Positions 7,131 to 14,351 of a DNA stretch of 49,029 nt are shown in pieces (the stretch's first letter is position 1; each line of letters opens with the position of its first letter). The stretch is from a virus: positions 1-49,029 of the IMG/VR virus record IMGVR_UViG_3300042565_002113; one strand, given 5' to 3'. Below the pieces are notes generated by a model. That model did not search any database, was not told the DNA's origin, and saw only the letters and a program-made list of their open reading frames with translations. The position numbers and the translations under genes were made by a program.

Positions 7131-7769
7131 TTATGATAAATATTTAGTAAGTTGTCTTATCGTGTCATTATTATTTCTATGTAATATTCCAACACCACCT
7201 TTTCTAACCCATTTATCAATATTCTCAGGTGAATCATCTATTAATATTTTATTTGGCCCTGAATAGTTTTGTTTATCAGTACCTTTGATAACAAAATAAA
7301 CTTTATCATCTGTTAAACCTAATATATTTGTTACCTGATTTAATTTGTTTTGTCTTTTTTGTTCTTGATTTGTCGATCCAATTGATGTTAGAATATTAGG
7401 ATTAAACCCTTTAATATAATTCCACAATGTATCTCCAATAAAATTTACGTTTTGAGAATTGGTTGACATTTTATTTGGGTATGATCTTTTATATTCTTCA
7501 CCATACTTTACCCAAGCATTACTTGTATTTTTACCCCACTTTCCATCAGCACCGTATTTTCCAAGTATTTGATTATCTTTTTTGGTATTAATAACCCAAC
7601 TTTGGAATCCCATGACATCTGTCGGTTTTTCTGTGGTTCCCGCTTGTACTTCATCATTACTTGATGAAAGAAACAATACACCACCCATATCAACATAAAT
7701 TTGATAGGTTGTATTTTCATTCAACCTCATCATTGTTTTCATTCTTGATATTTGTTCTTGTAGATTCAT
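7131..7769 (-). CDS. Leader-bearing HAD-superfamily (5'-nucleotidase-like) protein
   Basis: After the leader MNLQEQISRMKTMMRLNEN (cleavage after LNE, 16-18) the protein has HAD landmarks: nucleophile strand YVDMGGVLF at 25-33 (Asp27), a motif II-like TSIGS at 128-132, and the acidic motif LIDDSPENIDKW at 176-187, as in 5'(3')-deoxyribonucleotidases. The second motif-I aspartate, normally DxD, is Gly29, so phosphatase activity may be lost or changed. The cap region contains LGKYGADGKWGKNTSNAW (69-86), which resembles the repeat of peptidoglycan-binding domains. The next upstream gene starts 1 nt away. Confidence 0.7.
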   Translation of the reverse strand: MNLQEQISRMKTMMRLNENTTYQIYVDMGGVLFLSSSNDEVQAGTTEKPTDVMGFQSWVINTKKDNQILGKYGADGKWGKNTSNAWVKYGEEYKRSYPNKMSTNSQNVNFIGDTLWNYIKGFNPNILTSIGSTNQEQKRQNKLNQVTNILGLTDDKVYFVIKGTDKQNYSGPNKILIDDSPENIDKWVRKGGVGILHRNNNDTIRQLTKYLS

Positions 7770-7770
7770 A

Positions 7771-8208
7771 TTAACAATCTCCTATACCATAAAAAATGCA
7801 GTCAATAAGTTCTGCATCATTTTTATCCCATATGTAAACCATAGAATCATTATCATTCATTCTATCCCTACATAATCTATGGTGTCCATCTATTACAATT
7901 AGTTTTCCCTTGTGTTTGTATAAATGAATATCTTTTTTATCATATGTTTCATCGGACATATCATTTACGTAGTCCATATTAATATCCTTTTGAACACTAT
8001 AAACTTTCTTTGTTGGTGACAATCTTTGTTTTTTTGGGTTAAGTGTGTGTATTAATTCATTACTATCATTTACCACCATATCAAAAATGTTTGTGGATTC
8101 TAAATCTTTTTTTAATTCAGGTTCGTATATAATTCCACAATCTTTATGACTTTCGGTTATCATCCCCATCATTGATTGTATTCTTGATATTTGTTCTTGT
8201 AGGTTCAT
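7771..8208 (-). CDS. Leader-bearing ParB/sulfiredoxin-like domain protein
   Basis: Leader MNLQEQISRIQSMMGMITES with cleavage after ITE (17-19). The body contains LIVIDGHHRLCRDRM at 103-117; the DGHHR core (107-111) is the nucleotide-binding or nuclease motif of ParB-like/sulfiredoxin-fold proteins. The preceding text (VYSVQKDINMDYVNDM) fits the usual strand before it. Phage ParB-like proteins include DNA nucleases and DNA-binding regulators; which applies here is not visible. A decayed paralogue lies at 4186-4274. The promoter-like box is at plus-strand 8213-8220. Confidence 0.7.
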   Translation of the reverse strand: MNLQEQISRIQSMMGMITESHKDCGIIYEPELKKDLESTNIFDMVVNDSNELIHTLNPKKQRLSPTKKVYSVQKDINMDYVNDMSDETYDKKDIHLYKHKGKLIVIDGHHRLCRDRMNDNDSMVYIWDKNDAELIDCIFYGIGDC

Positions 8209-8212
8209 AGTA

Positions 8213-8220
8213 ATAAATAC
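8213..8220 (-). promoter_or_regulatory. Late-type box GTATTTAT
   Basis: Minus-strand GTATTTAT 4 nt before the ATG at 8208; it separates the leader genes from the upstream pair 8224-9656. Confidence 0.45.
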
Positions 8221-8223
8221 TAT

Positions 8224-8937
8224 TTATACGTAAATAATTTTCCACTTACCATCAAAATCTTCTACAAGACAAGTTGAGTTCTCACAAAAGTCCCCACTAT
8301 TCATATAGTCCACATCTAACTTTGGTTGATGGATGTGCCCACATACCGCAACATCACATTTTTTCTCCTTTGTTAAACCTTTCGCATTTTCCTCAAAGTC
8401 AGATACAAAATTGATTGCACCTTTTACAGATTGTTTTATATCATTCGCTAATGAATGGTACGGTAAATTAAACTTTCTCCTGATATAATTATAAAAAGTA
8501 TTTAATCTAATAACTAAATCATATGACCAACCACCAAGAACAGCTAACCATCTTACTTTCATAATAACAAAGTCCAAGACATCACCGTGAAAACAGTAAT
8601 ACTTTCTTCCATCTGCTCCGATGTGTGTGTATTTCCTAACAATCTCAATATTGTTAATTAAAAATGGAACAAAAGGTTTTAAAAAATCATCGTGATTTCC
8701 CCTAATATAAACTACCTTTGTACCATCTTCCGATCTCTTCATGAAACGTCTGAATATCTTTGAACATTCTTTCTTCCATTTCCCACCACTCTTTAATGCC
8801 CATCCATCAATAATGTCTCCATTTAATATTAATGTTTCGGATTCGTTTTCTTCTAAGAATTTAAGTATTTTTTGTGTTTGTGATTGTCTGGCACCTAAGT
8901 GTAAATCACTCATTATTATTGTTCTCCACTTTTTCAT
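8224..8937 (-). CDS. Metallophosphoesterase, UDP-diacylglucosamine hydrolase-like
   Basis: Calcineurin-like phosphoesterase with the full metal-binding set: MSDLHLG at 9-15, NGDIIDGW (~38-45), RGNHDD (~76-81), FHGDVLDF (~110-118) and CGHIHQP (~195-201). The order and spacing match the LpxH-type UDP-2,3-diacylglucosamine diphosphatase group of Bacteroidota, although phage versions may act on other phosphodiesters. The frame also opens at a TTG at 8943, but the ATG at 8937 overlaps the TGA of the upstream glycosyltransferase (ATGA) and is preferred. It has no cleavage leader, unlike its neighbours. Confidence 0.85.
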   Translation of the reverse strand: MKKWRTIIMSDLHLGARQSQTQKILKFLEENESETLILNGDIIDGWALKSGGKWKKECSKIFRRFMKRSEDGTKVVYIRGNHDDFLKPFVPFLINNIEIVRKYTHIGADGRKYYCFHGDVLDFVIMKVRWLAVLGGWSYDLVIRLNTFYNYIRRKFNLPYHSLANDIKQSVKGAINFVSDFEENAKGLTKEKKCDVAVCGHIHQPKLDVDYMNSGDFCENSTCLVEDFDGKWKIIYV

Positions 8938-9656
8938 TTCCAATAACCTTTATCGTTTGTAAAGTATGTTTTATTATTTTGGTTGAAGAATGATGACATC
9001 ATTAACCTCAACATATACATTACACCTTTATTTTCAAATCTTCTTGGTGGTGTAAATACAATATTATTTATTCTCCCGAACTTCTTTGGTTTGATTTGTT
9101 TAGAGAATATGTAATCCTCAGCAACTTTTATTTCTTCATCAAAACCTCCAATCGTTTTAAATGTCTCTGATCGAACTAACATATACCCACCTAAACAAAA
9201 CGGTGTTGACCACTTAGAAATACTCTGTATAATGTCAAATGCTTTATACACATAGTTATATTCACCATTGTCAGAACGGAACTTTGTTGTTACAAGATCT
9301 AAATTGTATTTTTGTATCTTTATAACTGATCTTATTATTACCTTTGGGTCTAATAGAAATACATCAGCATCCATAAATAACACGTATGGTGTTGTTACAA
9401 GTTTAAATCCATTGTTTCTTGCTTTTGCCGGAAGACCTCCTTCCATTATATATAGATCAAATATATCAGAATTGTTATCATACTCCAATCTATTTAATAA
9501 ATCAATTTTTGTAATCCCATCATTTGATGCATCACAAACAATAACCTTTACATCATATATATCTTTTTGATAATTTAAAAGATCTAACGTTTTTAATATA
9601 ATATCCTTTTCGTTTTTACAGGGTATTACAATCGTTACTAAGTTTTTTAAATCCAT
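8934..9656 (-). CDS. Family 2 glycosyltransferase
   Basis: 240-residue GT-A fold enzyme that would transfer a sugar from a nucleotide donor. VTIVIPCKNEKDI (7-19) is the donor-binding start, DASNDGIT (~42-49) follows, ARNNGF (~79-84) is typical, and YVLFMDADVFL (~91-101) holds the DxD metal motif. GGYMLVRSETFKTIGGFDEE and the acidic AEDY near 188 complete the acceptor side. No membrane segment. Coupled to the metallophosphoesterase by ATGA, so they probably act together, perhaps modifying host surface glycans or phage DNA. A late-type box is at plus-strand 9662-9669. Confidence 0.88.
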   Translation of the reverse strand: MDLKNLVTIVIPCKNEKDIILKTLDLLNYQKDIYDVKVIVCDASNDGITKIDLLNRLEYDNNSDIFDLYIMEGGLPAKARNNGFKLVTTPYVLFMDADVFLLDPKVIIRSVIKIQKYNLDLVTTKFRSDNGEYNYVYKAFDIIQSISKWSTPFCLGGYMLVRSETFKTIGGFDEEIKVAEDYIFSKQIKPKKFGRINNIVFTPPRRFENKGVMYMLRLMMSSFFNQNNKTYFTNDKGYWK

Positions 9657-9661
9657 ATATA

Positions 9662-9669
9662 ATAAATAT
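9662..9669 (-). promoter_or_regulatory. Late-type box ATATTTAT
   Basis: Minus-strand ATATTTAT 5 nt before the ATG at 9656. Confidence 0.45.
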
Positions 9670-9673
9670 TACT

Positions 9674-9721
9674 TTAGATCTTCATTTCTCTAATTCTTTG
9701 TATGTTTTCTTGTAGGTTCAT
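9674..9721 (-). CDS. Leader-only mini-gene (15 aa)
   Basis: ATG at 9721 followed by MNLQENIQRIREMKI and TAA at 9674-9676. It matches the leader of neighbouring genes, including an (I/L)-x-E site (IRE, 10-12), but nothing follows it. It sits exactly 1 nt after the stop of gene 9723-10178, the standard junction in this array. It is either a remnant of a deleted gene or a real peptide. Not detectable by normal gene finders. Confidence 0.45.
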   Translation of the reverse strand: MNLQENIQRIREMKI

Positions 9722-9722
9722 A

Positions 9723-10178
9723 TTATTTCTTTATTTTTACACAATTTGGATATCTTTTACCAAACATAGTTTTCATTCCCTTCTGAGTGTACCCTTTCCA
9801 ACATCTTTCTGTTAATTCGGTATTCTCATATAATTCATCTTCAGTATTATTCCTATAATATTTAACGATCATACCCCCATATTCATCTTGAATATAAGTA
9901 AGGAAATCATCGTACATTTCATTATATCCTCTATCTTCAGGCATTATATGATTTTCATCAAAAAAGTAATCTGTCACCTTAAATATTACCTCATCAGCAA
10001 ATGAATCTTCATTTGAATAATCTTCTAAATACAAATCATTCATAACAACACTTATGACTTTTCTAACCTCAAGTTCATCCAATCCTTCCTTAAATCTTCT
10101 TCTTAAAGCAATGTTATCACGGATCTCTTTTATGACCCTAATAAGTTCTGATTCCGTTAATCTTATTTTCTTTTTCAT
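9723..10178 (-). CDS. Leader-bearing protein with releasable Cys/basic C-terminal peptide (151 aa)
   Basis: Leader MKKKIRLTESELIRVIKEIR, cleavage expected after LTE (7-9). The middle (LRRRFKEGLDELEVRKVISV...) resembles the RRI-type helical module. At the C-terminus a second LTE (122-124) is followed by RCWKGYTQKGMKTMFGKR (125-142) and a last Cys at 146. This compact, very basic two-Cys tail would be freed as a ~27-residue peptide if the site is cut. I have the impression that this tail motif recurs in other phage proteins; its function is unknown. Confidence 0.7.
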   Translation of the reverse strand: MKKKIRLTESELIRVIKEIRDNIALRRRFKEGLDELEVRKVISVVMNDLYLEDYSNEDSFADEVIFKVTDYFFDENHIMPEDRGYNEMYDDFLTYIQDEYGGMIVKYYRNNTEDELYENTELTERCWKGYTQKGMKTMFGKRYPNCVKIKK

Positions 10179-10184
10179 ATTAAT

Positions 10185-10871
10185 TTATCTATTGTATGGT
10201 CTAAACCTCATCGGGTTAGCATTAATTACTGATTTGGGAAATCTTAATCCCGCACCTTGTTGTCTTGCATTTTTTAATGTTCTTGAGTATTCATCAATCT
10301 CATTCTTTTTACGTCTACCCGCACAGTGAGCCTTCTGACTGAAACCTTTTGGATTACTACAGTTAATGGATTTTTTATATTTCTCCGACCATTTTTCCGT
10401 TAGTTCTTCCTCTTCATCTGTTTCCATATCCTCATCAACAACTTTAGCGTCTAAAAATATTTTAGTACCTTTTGCTGCAAAAACAGGATGCCAAGATGGT
10501 TGTACTCTAAAAGGAAATAATTCTTTATTAAGATAATCACATATCACATTTACATACCAACTCGTTACATTTGCCGCAGTGTCATCAGTTTTAAAATTAA
10601 CGGTAAGAAGCTTCCCACTCACAGATGGTCTAACATCAACAGATTGAACGTCAATCTCATCAACTTTAGTATGTTCAATAAAATTTTTAACTAACATTAA
10701 TTGAGTATCTATGTCATCTAAATCAAGATTTAATATCTTAGCAACATTTTTCATTCCACCAACCGCAGTTGATGCTACGTCAATACCTTTGGTATCAATC
10801 ATATTTCGGAGTTTTGATTGTAAGGAAGTTTCTTCCTTTAATATTCTTTTTATGTTTTCTTTTAAGTTCAT
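10185..10871 (-). CDS. Leader-bearing protein with LRNMID-GG module and basic C-terminal peptide (228 aa)
   Basis: Leader MNLKENIKRILKEE, cleavage after LKE (11-13). Residues 20-50 (KLRNMIDTKGIDVASTAVGG) are the shared LRNMID-GG module. A mixed alpha/beta domain follows. The acidic run EDMETDEEEE leads to LTE (157-159), then a basic tail with CSNPKGFSQKAHCAGRRKK (171-189), a two-Cys motif known to me from other phage proteins. The frame extends 10 codons upstream, but the ATG at 10871 restores the standard leader and a 1-nt junction. Both C-terminal and N-terminal cleavage are inferred. Confidence 0.75.
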   Translation of the reverse strand: MNLKENIKRILKEETSLQSKLRNMIDTKGIDVASTAVGGMKNVAKILNLDLDDIDTQLMLVKNFIEHTKVDEIDVQSVDVRPSVSGKLLTVNFKTDDTAANVTSWYVNVICDYLNKELFPFRVQPSWHPVFAAKGTKIFLDAKVVDEDMETDEEEELTEKWSEKYKKSINCSNPKGFSQKAHCAGRRKKNEIDEYSRTLKNARQQGAGLRFPKSVINANPMRFRPYNR

Positions 10872-10872
10872 T

Positions 10873-12111
10873 TTAATGTCGGTAAATTGATATATGTCCA
10901 CCTCTTAATCTTTGATTACTATTGAATTTGATTTCTTTAGGTAAATGTTTATCTAAATATAAATATGAGGCCATCTCAACGAGGTCATCTCTCCATCCTT
11001 CGTCTTTTATTAATTTTATTAATTTATCTTTGAAATTATGATCAATATGAACCTCCCCATCTCTTTTTGATATCATATATGCTATTTCATCAGCATCTTC
11101 ATCAACATGAAGAATATAATCTTTTAATATCTCCGTTAATATAAGATGATTAGCGATCAAATAATTATATACCAACCTCACATTCATCTGATCTCTTTTT
11201 GGTAGTTCATTAAATTCCTCACCCGTTCTTCTTGAAGTTATTTCCTCCATTAAAATATCATTTTCATTATTGTATTCAACATACTTGTCCATAATATAAT
11301 CGTGAAATAATTGATGTAATCCATTATGAATACCATCATAATCAAAATCAAGATTACCACTATCAGATAGAATTGAATGGAAGTCATCCATTGTAGCATC
11401 TAAAACAATACGTTCAAATGTATCACCTTCCATTTCTTCTCTATCTCTAAATCCATTCACAAATCTAATTGATCTTTTTATGGCGTTAACTATTTCGTCA
11501 TGATTAATTCTTCTTTTTAAGTAATTTAATGCGGAGTTACTTTTACTTTCTTGAATATTATTTGATTCACCATAAAGTTTATGATGTACACGTTTAATGT
11601 CATCTTCATCAAAATCAACAAAAAAATCATCGAGAAAATCAATATATTCTCCATTCATTTGTGAAATTTGGTAATAATCTGTATTAAATAATTTTGAGTT
11701 TTTTTTACTTAACTTTCCAATGGTATTGTCATTTACTATTGTACTAATTATAGATTTTAAAATTTCAGTGTCATTATCGTTCAATTTACTTTTATCAAAA
11801 ATAATATTCAGTTCAGGCCAACTATTGGTTTTCCATACGTTATTTTGATCCCCAATTATTTCATAATCAAAAGCAAATGTAAATGGGTTTTTGTCTCCAT
11901 AATGACTATAGTATTCAAGATTTACCGTTCCAGTTAAATCATCAAGTATTGAAATAATCTCAGGGTCATTGTTAAATATTTTTTTAAAAGGTCTGATCCC
12001 TCCCAATAATTTCATAACAAAAATAACTCCTTTCTCATCAATTAAATTTCTGAGACGTTCTTTAAAATCTTTGGTTTCTTCTCTTAATATATGTCTAATC
12101 AATTCTTTCAT
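10873..12111 (-). CDS. Leader-bearing two-module protein (412 aa)
   Basis: Leader MKELIRHILREE, cleavage after LRE (8-10 or the following residue). Module one starts RLRNLIDEKGVIFVMKLLGG (19-38), the shared LRNMID-GG type. A site IQE at 186-188 precedes module two, YLKRRINHDEIVNAIKRSI (197-215), of the RRI type, which continues with long acidic helices. So it looks like two array proteins joined with a protease site kept at the joint. Late-type box at plus-strand 12116-12123, directly before the ATG. No enzyme motif seen. Confidence 0.75.
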   Translation of the reverse strand: MKELIRHILREETKDFKERLRNLIDEKGVIFVMKLLGGIRPFKKIFNNDPEIISILDDLTGTVNLEYYSHYGDKNPFTFAFDYEIIGDQNNVWKTNSWPELNIIFDKSKLNDNDTEILKSIISTIVNDNTIGKLSKKNSKLFNTDYYQISQMNGEYIDFLDDFFVDFDEDDIKRVHHKLYGESNNIQESKSNSALNYLKRRINHDEIVNAIKRSIRFVNGFRDREEMEGDTFERIVLDATMDDFHSILSDSGNLDFDYDGIHNGLHQLFHDYIMDKYVEYNNENDILMEEITSRRTGEEFNELPKRDQMNVRLVYNYLIANHLILTEILKDYILHVDEDADEIAYMISKRDGEVHIDHNFKDKLIKLIKDEGWRDDLVEMASYLYLDKHLPKEIKFNSNQRLRGGHISIYRH

Positions 12112-12115
12112 AATG

Positions 12116-12123
12116 ATAAATAT
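12116..12123 (-). promoter_or_regulatory. Late-type box ATATTTAT
   Basis: Minus-strand ATATTTAT 4 nt before the ATG at 12111. Confidence 0.45.
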
Positions 12124-12134
12124 CCTACTTAATC

Positions 12135-12266
12135 TTATTGGTATGGGACTATTGTATAATTAATTATATTACCATATGTGTTTATCCAATCAATACATTC
12201 CTGTTGTGTTGCGTTTTCCAACATGATATCTCCTGTTGATATTTCTATTACGTTATAAGTTTCCAT
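12135..12266 (-). CDS. Small hypothetical protein (43 aa)
   Basis: ATG at 12264-12266, reading METYNVIEISTGDIMLENAT... and ending with TAA at 12135-12137. It starts 1 nt after the stop of the surface-protein gene 12268-13278, the same packing seen throughout. It is soluble, with one Cys and one Trp. Possibly a small accessory protein of the surface protein (chaperone or tip subunit). No family recognised. Confidence 0.55.
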   Translation of the reverse strand: METYNVIEISTGDIMLENATQQECIDWINTYGNIINYTIVPYQ

Positions 12267-12267
12267 A

Positions 12268-13278
12268 TTAACTAAATGTTAAAGTTATTGTTTGTGATGG
12301 AGCACCAACCGTAGATTGATTTGTTCCACCCCAGTTTGCATTATTAATCATTGGTCTAAGAGCATATGTGCTACTCGCAGTACAACTACCAACATTTGAG
12401 AACTCAACAGCAACACCACCAATTTTAGGAGTACCACAACCCGTCCCAACAAACCAAACATTGGCTCCGATTGTAACATTTCCAACAGTTGCCGTTCTTA
12501 AGTTATTTGCAAGAGTTTGTACTTTTGTTGCATCGGAAACCGTTATTGAACTTCCATTGGTACTTGACCAAACAAATTGGGTGTATGTAGTACCAGTTAA
12601 TCGACTTCTAAATGTATTCCAAGCAGTTTCTACCGCTGATGTTGGAGCTACGCTTTGTACAAATGATTGTGAGAATGTAATTCCTGTAGTTGGTAATGGA
12701 CTTTTTGTAGGCGTTAAAGTATTTGTTGGCGTAATTGTATTAGTTGGAGTTATTGTTGGTGTTATAGTAGGTGTTTGAGTATTGGTTGGGGTTACTGTTG
12801 GAGTTTGGGTTGGTGTGTTGGTATTTGTTGGTGTCACAGATGGTGTCACAGATGTCGTTACAGATGGTGTGTAAGTATTGGTTGGCGTTATCGTATTTGT
12901 TGGTGTAGGAGTAGGAGTTAAATCAACCCAAGAATTCCAATATCCATTACTATCTAAATAACTTTTACATTGATTACCTGAAGTAAATGATTGATTAAAT
13001 ACTACATTTGTCAAACTAATAAAAGATTCTTCTGTTTTTAATTTTGACCTTAAAAATCTAATGTAAGCAGGATCGTTGTCAGGATTTGGTTGGTTACCAT
13101 TTAAGTTTGGTCTACATATTATATAACCCAAATCTTCATCGGGACCATTCCACCATCTTACACCTCCAACACCACCAGTGTAATCCAACGGATCTACACC
13201 TATGGCAAGATCACCTAATTGTATTGTCCCCGATATTGTGGATCCTGTATTATATGCAAATGGTCTTGATGTTGACAA
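12268..13278 (-). CDS. Virion surface or adhesin-like protein with PT-rich linker
   Basis: 336 residues. The N-terminal domain opens SRPFAYNTGSTISGTIQLGD, a start I associate with phage virion surface proteins. Residues ~120-200 are a long Pro/Thr linker built from repeats such as TPTNTITPTNTYTPSVT, which would be extended and exposed. The C-terminal ~130 residues are Ser/Thr/Gly-rich beta structure. A fibre or decoration protein is likely. The start is a TTG (13276-13278), with an ATT just before it and then the in-frame TAA of the upstream gene; there is no ATG option. No cleavage leader. Confidence 0.65.
   Translation of the reverse strand: MSTSRPFAYNTGSTISGTIQLGDLAIGVDPLDYTGGVGGVRWWNGPDEDLGYIICRPNLNGNQPNPDNDPAYIRFLRSKLKTEESFISLTNVVFNQSFTSGNQCKSYLDSNGYWNSWVDLTPTPTPTNTITPTNTYTPSVTTSVTPSVTPTNTNTPTQTPTVTPTNTQTPTITPTITPTNTITPTNTLTPTKSPLPTTGITFSQSFVQSVAPTSAVETAWNTFRSRLTGTTYTQFVWSSTNGSSITVSDATKVQTLANNLRTATVGNVTIGANVWFVGTGCGTPKIGGVAVEFSNVGSCTASSTYALRPMINNANWGGTNQSTVGAPSQTITLTFS
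12718..12918 (-). repeat. Degenerate PT-linker coding repeat
   Basis: Short tandem units coding TPT(N/V/I)T-type pentapeptides inside the surface protein gene. The plus strand shows many copies of GTTGGTGT/GTTGGAGT-like words. Such repeats change length easily by slippage. Confidence 0.65.
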
Positions 13279-13281
13279 AAT

Positions 13282-13647
13282 TTATGGATTATAGTTTTTA
13301 TTAGGGATCAGAAAGAATTTTTTATTGTGGTCATCATTATTTAATAATCTTTCTAAATTTTCCTCACAAGTTTTCTCATCAGTAAAAAAACTTGTTACAT
13401 AAATATTATTTGTGTTAAACACTTTTTTAATTTCCGATTGAATTTTTTCTTCAAAAGTATTAGCCATTACTCTATTATATCGGAACATTACAATTATTAT
13501 ATTTTCAGATAATACAATAGATGTAAAGCAAACAGAATCCGGTAAAGATCTCATCGCAATATATTTTTTTAAAGGATTTAAATACCTTTCTATATTTGTA
13601 TTTTTCTCAACCTCTTCCCTTAATATGTTTCTTATTAGATCTTTCAT
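13282..13647 (-). CDS. Leader-bearing hypothetical protein (121 aa)
   Basis: Leader MKDLIRNILREEVEKN, cleavage expected after LRE (9-11). The body is a small alpha/beta domain (CFTSIVLSENIIIVMFRYN, then IYVTSFFTDEKTCEENLERL) of unknown family. Its TAA is in frame with, and 3 nt before, the TTG start of the downstream surface protein. So the surface protein is translated by re-initiation or from its own message. A late-type box is at plus-strand 13653-13660. Confidence 0.7.
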   Translation of the reverse strand: MKDLIRNILREEVEKNTNIERYLNPLKKYIAMRSLPDSVCFTSIVLSENIIIVMFRYNRVMANTFEEKIQSEIKKVFNTNNIYVTSFFTDEKTCEENLERLLNNDDHNKKFFLIPNKNYNP

Positions 13648-13652
13648 CTAAT

Positions 13653-13660
13653 ATAAATAT
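13653..13660 (-). promoter_or_regulatory. Late-type box ATATTTAT
   Basis: Minus-strand ATATTTAT 5 nt before the ATG at 13647; it is back to back with the host-like promoter at 13672-13703 on the other strand. Confidence 0.45.
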
Positions 13661-13671
13661 ACGAAAACAAA

Positions 13672-13703
13672 TTTGTTTGTTTATGAAAAAATAACTATAT
13701 TTG
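13672..13703 (+). promoter_or_regulatory. Host-type promoter TTTG-N16/20-TATATTTG
   Basis: TTTG at 13672-13675 and again 13676-13679, then TATATTTG at 13696-13703. This matches the Bacteroidota -33/-7 pattern. The ATG of the next gene is only 4 nt further, so the message would be nearly leaderless. Confidence 0.6.
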
Positions 13704-13707
13704 TCCC

Positions 13708-14034
13708 ATGGAAAGAAAATTATTTGAACATATTGTTATGTCCGTATGTAAATCGGAATCCAAAACAAAAGCGGTTATGAACATTGTTTATGGTAAATTA
13801 ACACACCAAGACAAAGAAATTGGTTCGTTTAAAAGATGTCAAAATAAACATTTCTATCGTAAAGAATTAACAGAGTGTCCTTATTGTGAACCTATAGTAA
13901 TAGAATCTAAGGAAGTATCTAAAAAACAAGAGCTTATTGACTCTTTGGATTACCTTAAGAAAAAAGAACATAAAACGGATAAGGATAAGGAATCTATATC
14001 TGTTATACAGGCAATTTTAAATGGAATGAAATGA
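13708..14034 (+). CDS. Hypothetical protein with zinc-finger-like CxxxH...CxxC (108 aa)
   Basis: RCQNKHFYRKELTECPYC (45-62) carries Cys46, His50, Cys59 and Cys62, a plausible single zinc-binding site. The C-terminal half is a Lys/Glu-rich helix. It lies on the plus strand under a host-type promoter, opposite to the leader array, and overlaps the next gene by ATGA. Timing and place suggest an early regulatory or adaptor protein, but nothing in the sequence names its partner. Confidence 0.65.
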   Translation: MERKLFEHIVMSVCKSESKTKAVMNIVYGKLTHQDKEIGSFKRCQNKHFYRKELTECPYCEPIVIESKEVSKKQELIDSLDYLKKKEHKTDKDKESISVIQAILNGMK

Positions 14035-14351
14035 TATCAGAGAACTTAAAGAAATCATTTCTATCTTTCCTTAAAATGGTTAGTGATGGTCGCATTATTT
14101 CCATTGAATCTATGATCCTTGAATATCCTGAACGAAATATGAGGTCTTTTAAATACGCACTAAGAATAGACGATAAGATAATTTTCAATGAATGTAATTC
14201 TATGGTAACAATAAAAGTAAAGAGTTTATACCCTATTCATACAGATGAACTTGTGGACATTAGTCATAAGTTTCGTTCCACATTCAAACCTCAATTACAC
14301 GATTGTGGTATTAAAATTGAGTGTGATATGGTATCTGGTTATATTTCTTAG
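14031..14351 (+). CDS. Hypothetical protein (106 aa)
   Basis: ATG at 14031 overlaps the TGA of the zinc-finger-like gene, so it is the second gene of a two-gene early-type operon. It is a mixed alpha/beta protein with four Cys scattered without pattern; no family recognised. Its TAG overlaps the TAA of the convergent leader gene 14348-14911, with no terminator between them. Confidence 0.65.
   Translation: MISENLKKSFLSFLKMVSDGRIISIESMILEYPERNMRSFKYALRIDDKIIFNECNSMVTIKVKSLYPIHTDELVDISHKFRSTFKPQLHDCGIKIECDMVSGYIS

Noticed and set aside
12368-12778. 136-codon plus-strand frame opposite the PT-rich surface gene
   Set aside because: It is the mirror of the repetitive PT coding; its end is a GVIVGV repeat caused by that, not an independent gene.
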